NCBI GenBank assembly: GCA_030549335.1
Contig: JAUKPH010000028.1
Coordinates: forward strand, 1,178,001-1,242,000
Source: Pontederia crassipes
Lineage: Eukaryota > Streptophyta > Magnoliopsida > Commelinales > Pontederiaceae
Direction of reading: 5' to 3'
Length of the DNA: 64,000 nucleotides
Shown piece after piece: positions 36,214-48,470 of the stretch. The first letter of the stretch is position 1; each line of letters opens with the position of its first letter. A program made the translations under genes and the position numbers. The notes beneath the pieces are model-generated. The model was given only the letters and a program-made list of their open reading frames with translations. It was not told where the DNA came from and ran no database searches.

Positions 36214-37869
36214 TCAGTAACCAGCCGCCAAAGTGCCCCGTTCTGAAAGTTCTTTGCGGTGGTCTGCTATTTCCCTTCCCTCCATAACATTTGATAGCTC
36301 CTGTATTGTGCATGAGGTGCTATGCCGCATCTTGTTCCTTATGATAAAAACCTCATCTCTGAATCCCAGCTGCAACAATTTGTCTCTGATCAATTTGCAG
36401 GTACTTAAGTAAGGTGGAACCCCTTCATCGATCATCATCTTAAAATAGGAACAAGCATCCTCAACTTTACCCTTTTTCTTACACAATCCATGGATCATAA
36501 CAGCGTATGAGGATGCACAAGGATAATATTGCTTCCTTTGCATTCCATCCCAAACTTCCATTGCACGGTCGATCCTCCCAACTCCGATCAACATTTTCAA
36601 CAGCATATTATATGTATGACGGTCGGGTGAGCACTCATCTTTTTCCATCCTTTCTAACAATTTAAGGGCCTTACTCACCTCATGCAACCTGCAATGAACA
36701 ACAAGTATCGTGTTATAGCTCCAGACATCAGGCTTCGATCCATGCTCAATCATCTCATCAAGTAGCTCGTAAGCTTCAGCCATCTTCTCTTTTTCACATA
36801 GCAATCTTATGATAGCATTGTAGGTGAACACATTGGGCACAAGGTTATGCCTCCGCATCCTATCCAGCACTTTAATGACAGAATGCAGGTTCCTTTCCTT
36901 GTAAGCTGCATGGATGAATGCTGAGTAAGTTGCAGCATCCGGTTTGAGAGAGTGAACCTTCTGCATCTCCTGCAACCGGGCATGGGCCTCGTGGAGCTCA
37001 CCTGACCGGCACAGGGCTAATATAAGGGAATTGTAAGCGACGACGTCCAATGGGCAACCTCTTTCGATCATTTCATCGAACAGCTTCATAGCTTCCTTGG
37101 AATTTCCCAGCTCGCCCCAGCCATTTATCAAGATGCTGAAGGTTTTGCGGTCCACGGGGAATCTTGATTTGGATTGATCGAAGAAGGATTGGGCAGCCTC
37201 AACAAGGCCATTGCGACAGAGGGAATGAAGCAGCTGGTGGAGGTCGTCGAGGCCGGGTTCGAGGCCGAAGTCGGACATCCGTCTAAAGGCACGCACCGCG
37301 TCATTCGGGAGGCGAGCACGGGCGTAGGCGCGGAATATGACCCAGAACGTCTCCGGGCTGCGGCCGAGGTGATTATCGCGTTCCTCTCCGCCGCGGGAAG
37401 CACCGCGGAGATCGAACAGAAAGGACCACAGGAGGGGAAACTGGCGGGCGGCGGCGAGGGACTCGACGTGCACGAGGTGCGCGCAGGCAGAGTGGCGGAA
37501 GCCCGGGAGGGCGGCGGACCAGAGGAAGAAGCGGTGCGCGGGGGAAGGGAGGTGGACGCAGCGCTTGAGCACCTGCTCGGCGGCGGACGGGGTGAGGGAG
37601 GGCGCGAAGGGCCGGAGAGCGGCGGCGAGGTCGTGGTGGGGCGCGCGGTGGTCGCTGAGGACGCGGCAGATGTCGTTGACGAGGCGATGGTCGGGTGCGA
37701 CGGAGGACGGCAGCCGCGGCGCAGCGGAAAGGGAGGAGAGGGCGGCGAGGCGACAGTTGGGAGGGGTAATGGCCGAGAGGGCGGGCGACTTGGTGACGAC
37801 CATTTCACATTTGAATCGTTCGCCACGTTTCCCCAATTTGAGGCTTGAGGGAGTCGACGTCTTTGCCAT
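36214..37869 (-). CDS. P-class pentatricopeptide repeat protein, At1g52640-like, probably mitochondrial
   Basis: A single exon of 551 codons. PPR proteins bind organellar RNA with tandem 35-residue helix pairs, one base per repeat. About nine to ten repeats lie between residues 165 and 510, with typical blocks such as TFSILINGWGELGNSKEAMK, DVVAYNSLILALCRSG and PNVFTYNAIIRLLCE. There is no E, E+ or DYW tail, so it is P class. The N-terminal block NDICRVLSDHRAPHHDL, the PFAPSL segment and the C-terminal SCTIQELSNVM match the family of Arabidopsis At1g52640. The first 60 residues are Ser-, Ala- and Arg-rich, fitting an organelle presequence. The second Met (MVVTKS, residue 23) is an alternative start. 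GC content is very high in the first third and drops along the gene, a monocot trait. RNA target unknown. Confidence 0.93.
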   Translation of the reverse strand: MAKTSTPSSLKLGKRGERFKCEMVVTKSPALSAITPPNCRLAALSSLSAAPRLPSSVAPDHRLVNDICRVLSDHRAPHHDLAAALRPFAPSLTPSAAEQVLKRCVHLPSPAHRFFLWSAALPGFRHSACAHLVHVESLAAARQFPLLWSFLFDLRGASRGGEERDNHLGRSPETFWVIFRAYARARLPNDAVRAFRRMSDFGLEPGLDDLHQLLHSLCRNGLVEAAQSFFDQSKSRFPVDRKTFSILINGWGELGNSKEAMKLFDEMIERGCPLDVVAYNSLILALCRSGELHEAHARLQEMQKVHSLKPDAATYSAFIHAAYKERNLHSVIKVLDRMRRHNLVPNVFTYNAIIRLLCEKEKMAEAYELLDEMIEHGSKPDVWSYNTILVVHCRLHEVSKALKLLERMEKDECSPDRHTYNMLLKMLIGVGRIDRAMEVWDGMQRKQYYPCASSYAVMIHGLCKKKGKVEDACSYFKMMIDEGVPPYLSTCKLIRDKLLQLGFRDEVFIIRNKMRHSTSCTIQELSNVMEGREIADHRKELSERGTLAAGY

Positions 37870-40800
37870 CTCTGGTTTTTACGTGGTTTTGACGCTTAAA
37901 AGTTAAAATCTCGGTAAAAACTCAGTTAAATAATTCACGAAGGCTTCCAATGTTTCTTGCTCTGTTTTATGTTTGAAGCTAAAAAAATTGCATCTGAATC
38001 CATTGAGGAAAAAAAACTTATGTAATATTGGAAAAAAGTATTTTTTTACATTTAATGAGGGGAAAATTATTTTCCCAGACACCATCAAATTTTACATAAA
38101 TGTTTATAATTTTGAAAATGCCGTCAAAAATAAATTTTCTTCGTGATATATTTTCTATTAAAAATAAAAAACTATGGGTGAGAATGGGTCGCCCTCTTTT
38201 TGCTGTTGGCATTCGAACATAGTTACAACAATTCGACGTGGCCAAATTTAGCATTTGTTCAAGAATCCTTCAATCAATTCACTCTAACAACTTTTGGTTA
38301 GAGTCAAGACCGAGTTAGCATATAAGACACTTGATTAATCCGATCATGAATTATAATAAAAATAAGTATACCATATTTTCAATTGTTTGGTTTGGACAAT
38401 GTTTGATAATTGTAATTGTGAAATTTGTTACATACAAATTTATTGTAAGCTTTGATCATAGCAAATACATTATTCAATAGTTCTTTTATAAAAGAATCTC
38501 TTAGTTCCCTAAACACAACTAGTAAATTTTAGATGCCATCTAGTAAAGTTTTTCCATGGAACCCACTATGACTATGCTATAAGTTAATAATAGCACATTA
38601 TAATTTATATCACTCCATAATCGATCAAAACCCATCTCCAAATTTCATGCAGATAGGCTCTTTTCGATCACCAAACAAGTTGCCTTCAAATGTCATAATT
38701 GATGACAATGAATGGTCCATGGCACAGTGATTGCCAAACCATGGTTGATCACTGGTGACAGTGGGAATAGAGCGTCCAACCTTACAAAAAGCACGTTAGC
38801 GAAGGGAATTAATTTAAAAATAAATAATTTAAAAATAAGGATAATCGAAAATGACCCAGATTTTCAAACTTTTTTTTATTCATACAGGACATCTCAATTT
38901 GGGTTCAAATTGCATTCGGACCCTAATAAAAATTAATGTTATCTTTTTCGGTAAAAAAATTGATCAGAATTGGAATTGTCCTATTTTTCGCGCACACTTT
39001 GATTATGCACCCCCTAATAAATGCAACATTTTGTTGTTGCTAATAAATTCATAAAGGCATGCTCTAATTAAGGCTGAAAGTGGCATGTTCAAACTCTAAT
39101 TTTATGCTCTATTGAAAAAATCAATTTTTAAAATTTGGGTGATTTTTAAACACATAAATGATTGGATGATTTTTTTAACATATAAATGACCATCCTAAAT
39201 TTTTTTTCTTGAAGAAAAAAACTCAAGTGGTCTCAATTTTTTGGAATCAAGGTCTACTTTAAAATAATATTATTTTAACATTTTTTTATATTAAATATAT
39301 TACGTAGATGTTTTAAAAAATAAAATTTAACTCCAAATTTAAATATTAATATAAATAAATCAAAGTAACATATTATCACATGATAATTTAAAATATTCTA
39401 GTTAATTTTGTACAATCTTTATTAAATTAATAATATTCAAATTTAAATGCATCATAATAATTTAATAATATAAGTAAGAGAAAAGAAAAAAATTATAAAA
39501 CATTATTTAAAAATTAAAGTGATATTTTAGTTATAATAATTTTAAAAGTGTATTTGATTTGGATTGGATAAAAGTATTCTAATTTAAACGAGTGATTTTA
39601 TTTATTTCAAAAAATTATCCTAAATTTTAGATTAATATTTTCTGTTTGGTTAAATTTTTTGGAGGATTAGATTTTTACTTCGGCCCCTAACCCCTATGAA
39701 CTTGAGAGTTTTAAGTCGTGCATCTGCTATTTTATTCCTTGATCAAAACATGCACAAAATAATTAAGTTTGATTGTTACAACTTGTTGGAAAAATGACTG
39801 AATTTTTTAGAGTTAATATCTTCGTATTTAATTTCTAGAATAATGTCTCTTAATCTTTCATCAAGATTAAATTACTCATATGCTAATAATCTTCAATGGA
39901 ATTAATGGGGGTCCTCCCCTTGTAAGGGGGGAGGAACGCTCTCCCTCCATCTGCGCTTGTCAGATCTCCATCCGGCGGGCGCAGATTTCATGTGCGATTT
40001 AAGGTGAAATCAGGCGGTTCGATTCGAATTTCGGTTCAGCTCGAATTTCATAGGTGGTTCAAGGTGACGAACTGGCGAAAATGGTGCGGCGACGACCACG
40101 AACGGCAAGTGCGATGACGACCACGGGGCGATGACCACGTGCGTCGACGGCCACGAAACTTCGACGTGATGAGCGGCTGATCTCGCGGGGCAGCAACGAC
40201 CAGATCCACCTGCGAGCGATCATATTGATCATGCCGCCCATAGGCTGCTCGGACGTCGGGCGGCTAGATCAGGCCGCCCGTAATCAGAACGGCCGCGGGG
40301 CGACCAAATTCGGTCGGTCGCAGCCAGAACGGTCACAGCCAGAATGGTCGCCGGACGGCCAGATTTGATAGCGGGCGGCCGGATCGGCCGTAATCAGATT
40401 GGCCGCGGACGGCCAGATCCATGTGGTCATCGCCGGAGTGAGTGAATGTCGCCGGAGGGAGAGAGGGTTGCCGGATCCACGTGGTCATCGTTGTTGCCGT
40501 CATGGTCATCGCCGCCGTGGTCATCGCCGCCGCTCACGAAGTTGAGGGCTCGGACGAAAAAAATGTAACTTTTTACCCCATGAACTAACGGCTTTTTACC
40601 CATGAACCAACCAAAAAAATGAATTGGACTGGCGTCGATGAGGGAGGACCCAATTACATCCATCTTCAATACCATGCCCCCGTGGGTATATAAAAACGTG
40701 TGGCAGAACGTTTTGCACGCGCTTCACTGTATATGTCACTGTCGTTGTTATTGTCTTGGTTTTTTTTATTTCAAATCTTTTGAACTCCTTTTACAAATTT

Positions 40801-41010
40801 ATCACGTTATATCTAAAATTCAGCTGATTTTTTTAAAATTGTTATTATCATGCTTCCAAAAAAATGCACAAAAGTAAGATTTTTTTAAAAAAGTTTGGAT
40901 TTATTTATTATTATTAGTCTAAATTCTGAAAAAAAATAATTTAAATTTCATTTTTTAGTAAAGTGTGAATTATTTGAGTCGCTAACTCGATTCCACCATT
41001 ACGAGCAATA
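37870..41010. other. Intergenic between the PPR and thioesterase genes
   Basis: 37870-39890 is AT-rich with no gene seen. From about 39905 to 40560 the sequence becomes GC-rich. It has recurring gacgaccacg motifs (40080-40160) and cggccagat / aacggccgcgg motifs (40190-40430), a degenerate repeat without a recognisable product. It may be the core of a transposon whose ends I could not find. 40690-41010 is the presumed thioesterase promoter region. Confidence 0.5.
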
Positions 41011-44000
41011 ATGGATTTGGAGACGGTGAAGCGCTCGCTGGAGGCCGCGGCCTCCGACATCCTCCCGACGCCGTCGCTCGCGGGCCTCCCTTCCAAGTTC
41101 TACGACGCCTTCATCCTCCGTGGCCTGCGCGTTGACCTCATCGAGCGCGGACGCCTCCTCTGCTCCATGACCGTCCCCCGTCGACTACTCGTACTCACTG
41201 TCTCCTCTTCCTCTGTGCCCTCTTCTCGCTCTCCGTCCTTTCCGTTACTATTCTCTTCGCACTGATATGATATTTCGCAGAACACCGGTAACTTCATGCA
41301 CGGCGGCGCGACCGCTTCGTTGGTGGATCTCGTCGGCTCGGCCGCCTTCTTCACCGCCGGCGCCCAAACGAAGGGCGCGCCTCTGGAGTTGAGCATCTCC
41401 TATTTGGATGGAGCCTTCAGCGAGGTTCATCTCTTTCCGATTTATTTTGGGGAGATTTTGAAGATGCAAGATAAACGCTTTTCTTTTGCCCTTTTTCTGT
41501 AATTTATAGCTAATGGACATAGTTATAACAGCAATACTTCATTGTTTGAACTCTTTTCTAACATGTCTCCGAGGCTGCAAATATTCATTAAAATTATTTT
41601 TTCAACATAAAGTTTCAGTACCCGACAACTCCGCCTATATTTTATAGCCGGTCCCAAGCTCGGATAAAGGAGGAGAGTTTCAACGTAAAATTCTGTCGAA
41701 TCTTATGAACATGGATCAACGAATATTAGCCGACCCACCTAGTGGGATAAGGCTTTGTTGTTGTTTGTTGTAAAGTTTCAATACCAGAGCGTTTCTACTT
41801 TTCTAGACAAGTTAACAAAATTCCACCTATTTTTTTTATGCTCATGCTTGTCCTGATTTGTTACTTTCTAAACCTATCATGATCTCCATCCTAATGTTTT
41901 TTTTAGAGGAACTCCATCTTAATTCATCCAAAATTCCTTCTCAAAAAGAGAGAGAGAGAGAGAGAGAGTTCATCCAAAACTATTTTGTATTCATGGAGAT
42001 CTTGCAGGTTGAGCGTCTGGCTGAGAATCTACTTGTACTTTTCAACCCTTTCATTTGACTTTATCATGTAATTTTCTTTGGCTTCCTTTCATTTTGTCAT
42101 GTCATTCAAACAAGGTTAATTATTCACCTTCATTCTCTTTCATTTATTTCTCCTTTTTTTTTCTTCCCCTTCTTTACCTTCTCTTCCCAAACAATTCCAC
42201 GACATTCTATTATGACATGAAAAAAATGAAGAGCCAGTTTAATCTACACAATATATAGGGCTTCCCGAAAGATGCATTTGTTTGAGAACCTTCCTTGCTT
42301 GGTCTCTTTTATGCTATATTCTCCTTTGGTTGTATTGGCTATGGAAGCTTAAGATGTTTGTTTTGGAGTGAAAAAAAGGTAAAGAGGGCAAAGGGAAAGG
42401 AGGGTAATAGTTTGTCCTTGTTTGGTTGAATTTATAATGAAGGAGAATGAAGGGAAAGCCCCTCCAACACCTCATTTTTTTCAACCTCAAAATGAAGTGT
42501 AGATGAGAGGAAAGCACGAAATGAAATAGATTATTTCCTATTTCATTACAATATAAATATATTTAAAAGCCGGCAGTGTTATATGGTAGTGAATGTTGGA
42601 CTATGAAGGGACAACATGAACGTAAAGTGGGAGTAGCCGAAATGAGGATGTTGAGATGGATGTGTGATCATACAAGATTAGATAAGATTAGGAATGATCA
42701 TATACGTGAACGAGTCGGAGCGACTCCTATTAGTGAGAAAATGATTGAGAATCGTTTGAGATGATTTGGTCATGTTCAGAGAAGACCATTAGATGCGCCA
42801 GTAAGAAGAGTAGATCAAATAATATGGAGTCCGATTAAAAGAGGGAAAGGGAGGCCAAGGCGGACACTTGGCGAACTAATAGAGCAAGATCTATTGGTGA
42901 ATAATATACTGAAAGGTTTGATTACTAATAGAGCGGAATGACGACGTATGATCTATGTAGCCGACCCCACCTAGTGGGATAATGCTTTGTTGTTGTTGTT
43001 GTATAAATATATTTAAAAAATAATTTGTTCAAATAAAATTATCACTCAGCATTCATTCTCTCTTCCTCTTACTCATGTCATCCAAACAAGTTAATCGTTT
43101 ACCTCTATTCTCTTCTGTTTCTCTCCTCCACTTTGCCTCTCCCTTTGTTACCTTACCTTTACCTTAATGAATCTTCAATCAAACAGTGAGTCTTTGAGCT
43201 GTGTTGGATTTTTTTTTTTGAAACAACAACAACAACAACAAAGCCTTATCCCACTAGGTGGGGTCGGCTACATGGATCATACGACGCCAAATATATTCGT
43301 TGATCCATGTTCATAAGATTCGACATGATTTTATGTTGGCTGTCGGGGCCTAACACAACCCTCCTCCTTTATCCGGGATTTTTTTTTTGAAAAAGGAAAA
43401 ATAATTGTTAAGCAGCCCTGATTTTTGTTATATGGGTTAAACTTCATGTCGTTAAGCAGAGTGAGCACAAGTTCCTCAGCATCAATTTAAGATTTTTCAA
43501 CGTATATATTCTTTGTATTTCATCAAAATATTTTCCAACATCAACTCTCACTACCAGATTTGTTACTTTTTTAAATATAGTATATAACCTTAGCATGACC
43601 TCCATCTTTTTTTTCTTTTTGAGAAAGGGCCTCCATCTTATTTCGTCCAAAACTATTTCGTATTCATGAGATCTTGTTGGTCAAGTGCCTGGTTGACAAT
43701 CTGTTCATGCTTTCAACTCCTTATGAGTAATATATACATATGAGGAATATTGGGGCGCATTTTAGCATATGCTTTTGCTGGCTTGCTGGATGATTTAAGA
43801 AATAAATATCTTGCTTTAGCTTGTATTTAACAGCAGAATTATGGAAAGCACTTCTTCTGTAGACTGCAGGTTTCTGAGTAACTCTTCATACTTTATTTGA
43901 ATATATTGTTTTAGCTTGTACTCTTGATCATATTCTTTGAGTTGAGCCTTTTTGTGGGGAGACAGCGTAATAACGGTCAATTGTACAACAACAACAACAA

Positions 44001-45212
44001 CAACAACAACAAAGCCTTATCCCACTAGATGGGGTCGGCTATATGGATCATACGACGCCATTCATTCGTTGATCCATGTTCATAAGATTCGACATGATTT
44101 TATGCTGGCTGTCGAGGCCTAACACAACTCTCCTCCTTTATCCGGGCTTGGGACCGGCTATAAAATAACGGTCAATTGTAATGGATAACAAATCATCATG
44201 ATTTTTTTAGAAATTGTTAGCATTGCATGATAAATGGTTGACTTATCATAAGTGAACCAGTGACTATATATTGTTGACTGATGGCTATATTATCCCTAGT
44301 TTTGTGAGTACAACCTGGTGGGAATTCTGCTCTCTATATTTATCGTAGTTTTAAATGAGAACGGGCACTGAATAAGCAGCTATTGTTATATGTGTGGTAT
44401 TGCATCCGCTGGGAGTTAGAAGAAAAGGAAAATTACTAGTGTTCTAACCACAGGATTTTCATTCTAGAATCTGTAAACTTGAAACATTCATTGTAAGTTG
44501 AAGTTCAAGGAAAAAAGGGGAAAGGAACCTGTAACCTATATGATATTTCAGAACTTTCTTTGAAAAGTACTTTAAATTTTGAAGAGGACATTATTGGCTT
44601 CAACAATGAGAAAAAGAGGAATACGTGGATGTGTAGAAAGTTTACACATGACAGTTTACAGTTGTATCAAAATTTTATGGCGGATACTTTTCCTTAAAAA
44701 TTAACAGATTTCTCTTTTTGTAAAGCATCGATCATTACTTATAAATTATCGCTCGTCAAATAGACCTTTAGAGCCGCTATGTCCTTAATTTGATTGTGAT
44801 ATCATGTCTCAAATGATTTACATGCACCAGTGGAATTTTATTTGGTGAAAGAACTATAGTCTCAAATAGGAGACTCGTTCCTTACCTGACTGTCTCAAAC
44901 TTTTTAGTTTTGCTTCTTGGTGTTTCACACTGCTCTGTCGACTTTATCTGTATCCAGCGTCTTTGATTAATCATTATCTTAGCAACTATAGAACTTTGCT
45001 GAAATTATTTAGTCCGTCCATGTTACGTCTCGAGTCTTAACCTGTCATTATAAAATCTCTGCTTTGCACAGGAGGAAATCGAGATTGAAGCTAAAGTTCT
45101 GCGAGCTGGGAAAGCAGTGGGGGTTGCCACCATAGAGGTGAGGAAGAAGAACGGGAAACTCATATCACATGCCCGATACACCAAGTATCTTGCTATCTCG
45201 AGTAAATTGTGA
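41011..45212 (+). CDS. ACOT13-like hotdog-fold acyl-CoA thioesterase
   Basis: Three exons join in phase 0: 41011-41190, 41281-41424 and 45072-45212, giving 154 aa. The family (PaaI/ACOT13 type) hydrolyses acyl-CoA esters; the substrate in plants is not fixed by sequence. Residues 29-60 (KFYDAFILRGLRVDLIERGR and on) form the entry strand. The active segment NTGNFMHGGATASLVDLVGS lies at 61-80, with the HGG turn at 67-69 and the catalytic acid candidate D76. The last exon begins EEIEIEAKVLRAGKAVGVAT and ends in AISSKL. No targeting signal is obvious. Intron 2 is 3.6 kb and contains four retroposon insertions, all outside the splice sites. A paralog lies at 55905-56796 with the same intron positions, so the two arose by tandem duplication. 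Confidence 0.94.
41623..41770 (+). mobile_element. Short RTE-tailed retroposon (SINE-like), thioesterase intron 2
   Basis: Begins near cgacaactccgcctatattt, contains agccggtcccaagc and gtgggataaggctttg, and ends in a TTG run. Flanked by a direct repeat, taaagtttcaRtacc (41608-41622 and 41771-41785). An internal part is shortened compared with the copies at 43986 and 58499. Confidence 0.85.
41945..41968. repeat. (GA)n microsatellite
   Basis: About 12 GA units within thioesterase intron 2. Confidence 0.95.
42569..43001 (+). mobile_element. 5'-truncated RTE-type LINE
   Basis: Encodes the C-terminal end of a plant LINE reverse transcriptase: VLYGSECWTMKGQHERKVGV, AEMRMLRWMCDHTR, DHIRERVGATPISEKMIENR and FGHVQRRPLDAPVRRVD. 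The Trp before FGHV is TGA, so it is dead. The end is gccgaccccacctagtggga, then (TTG)n. A 17-base duplication, tataaatatatttaaaa, flanks it (42552-42568 and 43002-43018). The protein blocks and the microsatellite tail fit the RTE clade. Confidence 0.93.
43224..43375 (-). mobile_element. Short RTE-tailed retroposon (SINE-like)
   Basis: On the minus strand it ends in a TTG tail after the gtgggataaggctttg block. The other end is cut at atccg. Flanked by a direct repeat ggattttttttttgaaa with a one-base length difference (43206-43223 and 43376-43392). Confidence 0.85.
43986..44163 (-). mobile_element. Short RTE-tailed retroposon (SINE-like), near full length
   Basis: Minus-strand copy of 178 bases, from tatagccggtcccaagcccg to the (TTG)n tail. 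A 17-base duplication, aataacggtcaattgta, flanks it (43969-43985 and 44164-44180). Confidence 0.92.
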
Positions 45213-45645
45213 TACGGCATCTGGTATGTTTGTAAAGAATTTTCAACATTATGGATGTGGTTGTATCTGCGGGCAGATCGAACTAGTTACTGTAATTGTA
45301 GTACGCAATAAAATGCAAACCTCGTCTACTTCAAATTATTGTAAAAACGAACATGATATAAATATGTCGATTATATTGGGTTTAATTCGTCATCCAGATT
45401 TAGTTGGATGTTATAAGGAACTGAATTGATCATGACTTTTTTTTCCTCCTCATGATGTTTTGATATATAGAAAAAAAAAGAATGTGTCATATCGTGTGAA
45501 ATTAAATTTTAATCATTAAACTTTTAATTGTTTTTTTGTATATGGACTATATAATTTTTTGTTTGAATCATTTTAATAACAAATTATATCATGACTTTTG
45601 AGTTTTATAATTAGGATTAGACGGTTCATCTTTTCATATATATAT
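45213..45645. other. Thioesterase 3' UTR and flank
   Basis: Non-coding, AT-rich. Ends in the tatat target site of the gypsy element. Confidence 0.6.
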
Positions 45646-47914
45646 TGTAACGCCCCCAAATCGACCCCCGCCACGTGGCGAAGACCAATTTGGAGACGCT
45701 ACGGCATGCTATAACTTGACCATAATATTGACCATATCTCAGTCAGAAACTGAGACACGTCAGCGAAAAAATAATAAAATAAAAGAAGATAACATAATTA
45801 TGCGGAAGTCTAAAAGTAATTATGTCATTACTAAGAGATAAACTGAGTTCTACATCATGAATTTAAAATGCGGAAGGTAAATAAAAACTAAATAACACTC
45901 TAAAAGCCCTATGGTTCATGTGTTGTCCTATCGCCAGAGCCTCATCACCACACGCCTACTCCACCACGTTACTGACCTGGTCCTGTGGAAATCAGACACA
46001 GGGGAGGAGGTCCTCCCGTAAGCTTTACAGCCTAGTGAGGAACCACATGATATACAATGCATGACATGAATATAATAATCAGCGATAATTAATCAGGCTT
46101 AACTTGAGCATGAAAGATAGCATATAAGTATCATGGATCATAATAAGGATAAGATCAGCGATATCATGAATCATGAGGATCAATAGTACATAGTAAACTT
46201 GGAATCATGACATACTTGACTTGACTTGACTTGAACTTGAACTTGAACTTGAACATGCTTGTCGATCTTGGTTATTAATTAACAATCAGGGTGACTTTGA
46301 GGTGCCTTTAATTCTTGGGGTATGCCCAGCAAACGATACGGCCTTGTGCGGGTCAATGGGTGATCAAACCATGATCAAGGGAGCGACCCTTATCTTGATG
46401 CACTTGGCTTGGACTGGCAACCCATCATTAATCTTTCATCTGAACTTATTAATCACTTTTATTATCTTTTCATTCTTTGTATCATGTGATGAAGGAGATA
46501 TGATCGGTACGAGGTAAATCAAGACAAAGAGTTAATGTTGGAATTATAAGGAAATCAATAATGTTCATGTCAAAATAAAGAAAGACTAATGGGTGAATTT
46601 TGCTGGATTTTACGCCTTCACCTCTTCTGGATTTTTACGCCCGAAGAATCCTTTCACCTTACGGCCGTAAAACCCTAATCCTTTGGATTTTACGCCCGAG
46701 AATTTCTTTCACCTTACGGTCGTAAAACCCTAATCCTTTGGATTTTACGCCCGAGAATTTCTTTCACCTTACGGCCGTAAAACCCTAATCCTTTGGATTT
46801 TACGCCCGAGAATTTCTTTCACCTTACGGCCGTAAAAATTAACCCTTATTACGTTACGGCCGTAAAAACCCTATTTTCTATTCTATTTCGGCCGTAAAAA
46901 TTCACCCCTTTTGCATTACGGCCGTAAACTCTACTCTCCATTCTATTTCGGCCGTAAAAATTAACCCTTACGGCCAATCCATCTCCTTCTCTCTCCATCC
47001 TTTCCTTACGACCATAAAGTTTTCCCCTATTGCATTACGACCGTAAGCTTCATCCCTTTTTCTTTTTTTTCTTTCTCTTACGGCCAATCCTTACGGTCGT
47101 AAAAATTTACCTCTATTGCATTACGGCCGTAAGAATTTACCCTTTTTCTCTCTCCATCTTTTTCTCGACCGTAAGACAATTACGCCCAACAAATTTACGG
47201 CCGTAATACTTCTATTTTAAAATTGGGTCGTGTTATAAAACCAAAAATGGAATCCCCTCTAAATCTTACATCCTAACAATCAATAATACAGTAATATAAC
47301 AAACAGAAATAACTATGCATGCTACAATCAACCAATCAAAGAATTCAAGAAATCAAACAATTAAAAACAATAACTTGAATCATATTCATATTCTTTTCAT
47401 AACGATTCGGGCATGAGTTGAGATAATTCAGAGGCCATGCAAGGTGATTTCGATTCACCCACCTGAACGCGATGGATCCTACCCTTGATTCGTTAAAAAA
47501 AAATCCGTTCGAATCCGCCCTTGTTCCCTCTCGGTTCTCTTGCTGTTCCTCCTCTCGAATTCTATCCTTGCGCAGAAATCTCCCTACTTCGGATCGCGTA
47601 GGAGGGGAACGAAGCAAAACCGGGAAGGATTCGTGAGATTGCTGGAACCAGAAATTTAATGGCCAATTGATTTTTATCTCCCTCAATTCTCTCGTGAATA
47701 CCTCTCATATACATATATATATATATCTGATAAGGTTTTTATTTTAATCTAATCTTCTTCTCAAAATTAAATTTGAAGAGATTAGATTTAATTTTTCTTT
47801 CCTTTCAAACTTTGAGTGGGATTTGATTTTTAATTTCCCATGTGCTTTGCTCGGCCACCCATCACGATTTGTTTTCTTTTCTCTTTTTTTTTTATCTTTT
47901 TGTTGGTTGTTACA
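45646..47914 (-). repeat. LTR of the gypsy element (left copy)
   Basis: Ends TGTAACGCCC and GGTTGTTACA. Differs from the right copy by scattered substitutions, one extra 55-base palindrome unit and a shorter (AT)n near 47707. It contains no real gene; a 71-codon open frame near 46302 is present in both copies and is not a protein I recognise. Confidence 0.93.
46590..47215. repeat. TTACGGCCGTAA palindrome array, left LTR
   Basis: By my count seven exact copies of the 12-base palindrome TTACGGCCGTAA and about seven variants lie in 600 bases. The first four sit in a regular 55-base tandem unit containing cctttggattttacgcccga. The rest are irregularly spaced. Half-site forms (ttacgccc, ttacggcca) also occur. 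Confidence 0.93.
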
Positions 47915-47939
47915 TTCTTACCTCCTTAAAAGAAAATTC

Positions 47940-48140
47940 GTCCTCGAATTTTGCACTAAGTAGATGGCTTACCGAAAAGATGAGAGAATTCTTGGCGCAT
48001 TTCCGATTCAAGTTCCTATGTCGCATCATCGCCTTTATGGAAATGCCAAGCTACTCTGACCATGGTTACGTCATTGTTCTTCTGGCGTTGCACCTTGCGC
48101 TCCACTATGTGCGTTGGATACTCAGCGAAGGTCAGGTCTA
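47940..48140 (-). pseudogene. Decayed gypsy integrase C-terminal/chromodomain-like tail
   Basis: On the minus strand a frame reads YPTHIVERKVQRQKNNDVTM, then VRVAWHFHKGDDAT, a stop, ELESEMRQEFSHLF. This matches the pattern of the gypsy pol tail, where a line like VKVLW...EEATWE precedes the polypurine tract. It lies directly inside the LTR, as expected, and is broken by stops. Confidence 0.7.
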
Positions 48141-48297
48141 CGAATTCTTAACGTCATGCATCATCATCTAATAGGATTTCTGATGCTCTACTTTTTTTTT
48201 TCTCCACATTGACATGCTGGGTACTTGGGACTTATTTTCGTATCTCCATGTTTCATGTCATAACTATTTATTCATCCTTATACATTTGTGTCCTTCC

Positions 48298-48470
48298 CGA
48301 ATGGATCGCAACCCAGGCTTATGGTTATATCCTTATACTTCTTTGTACTTTTTAAATGGATCGTAACCCAGGCTTATAATATTTATCACATACTTCCTAT
48401 AAGACTTATTCCTAAATGGACCGCAACCGAGGCTTATGTTATTTATCTAGTACTTCTCTCTTTAGGACTT
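48298..48470. repeat. Three-unit tandem repeat, about 60 bp
   Basis: Units each contain aaatggatcgcaacccaggc or a variant (near 48299, 48355 and 48414), followed by a tatttat-type AT-rich half. Internal to the gypsy element. Confidence 0.8.

Noticed and set aside
37174-37848. Long open frames antisense to the PPR gene
   Set aside because: They mirror the GC-rich 5' part of the PPR coding sequence, where stop codons are rare in every frame, and they have no recognisable domain.
46302-46517. 71-codon frame present in both gypsy LTRs (also 52415-52630)
   Set aside because: It is repeated only because the LTR is repeated. No domain, and the solo LTR does not appear to keep the frame.
46590-47215. 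Regularly spaced palindromic repeats resembling a CRISPR array
   Set aside because: The sequence is a plant LTR. The inter-repeat segments are largely repeats themselves, spacing is irregular and no cas-like gene is present.
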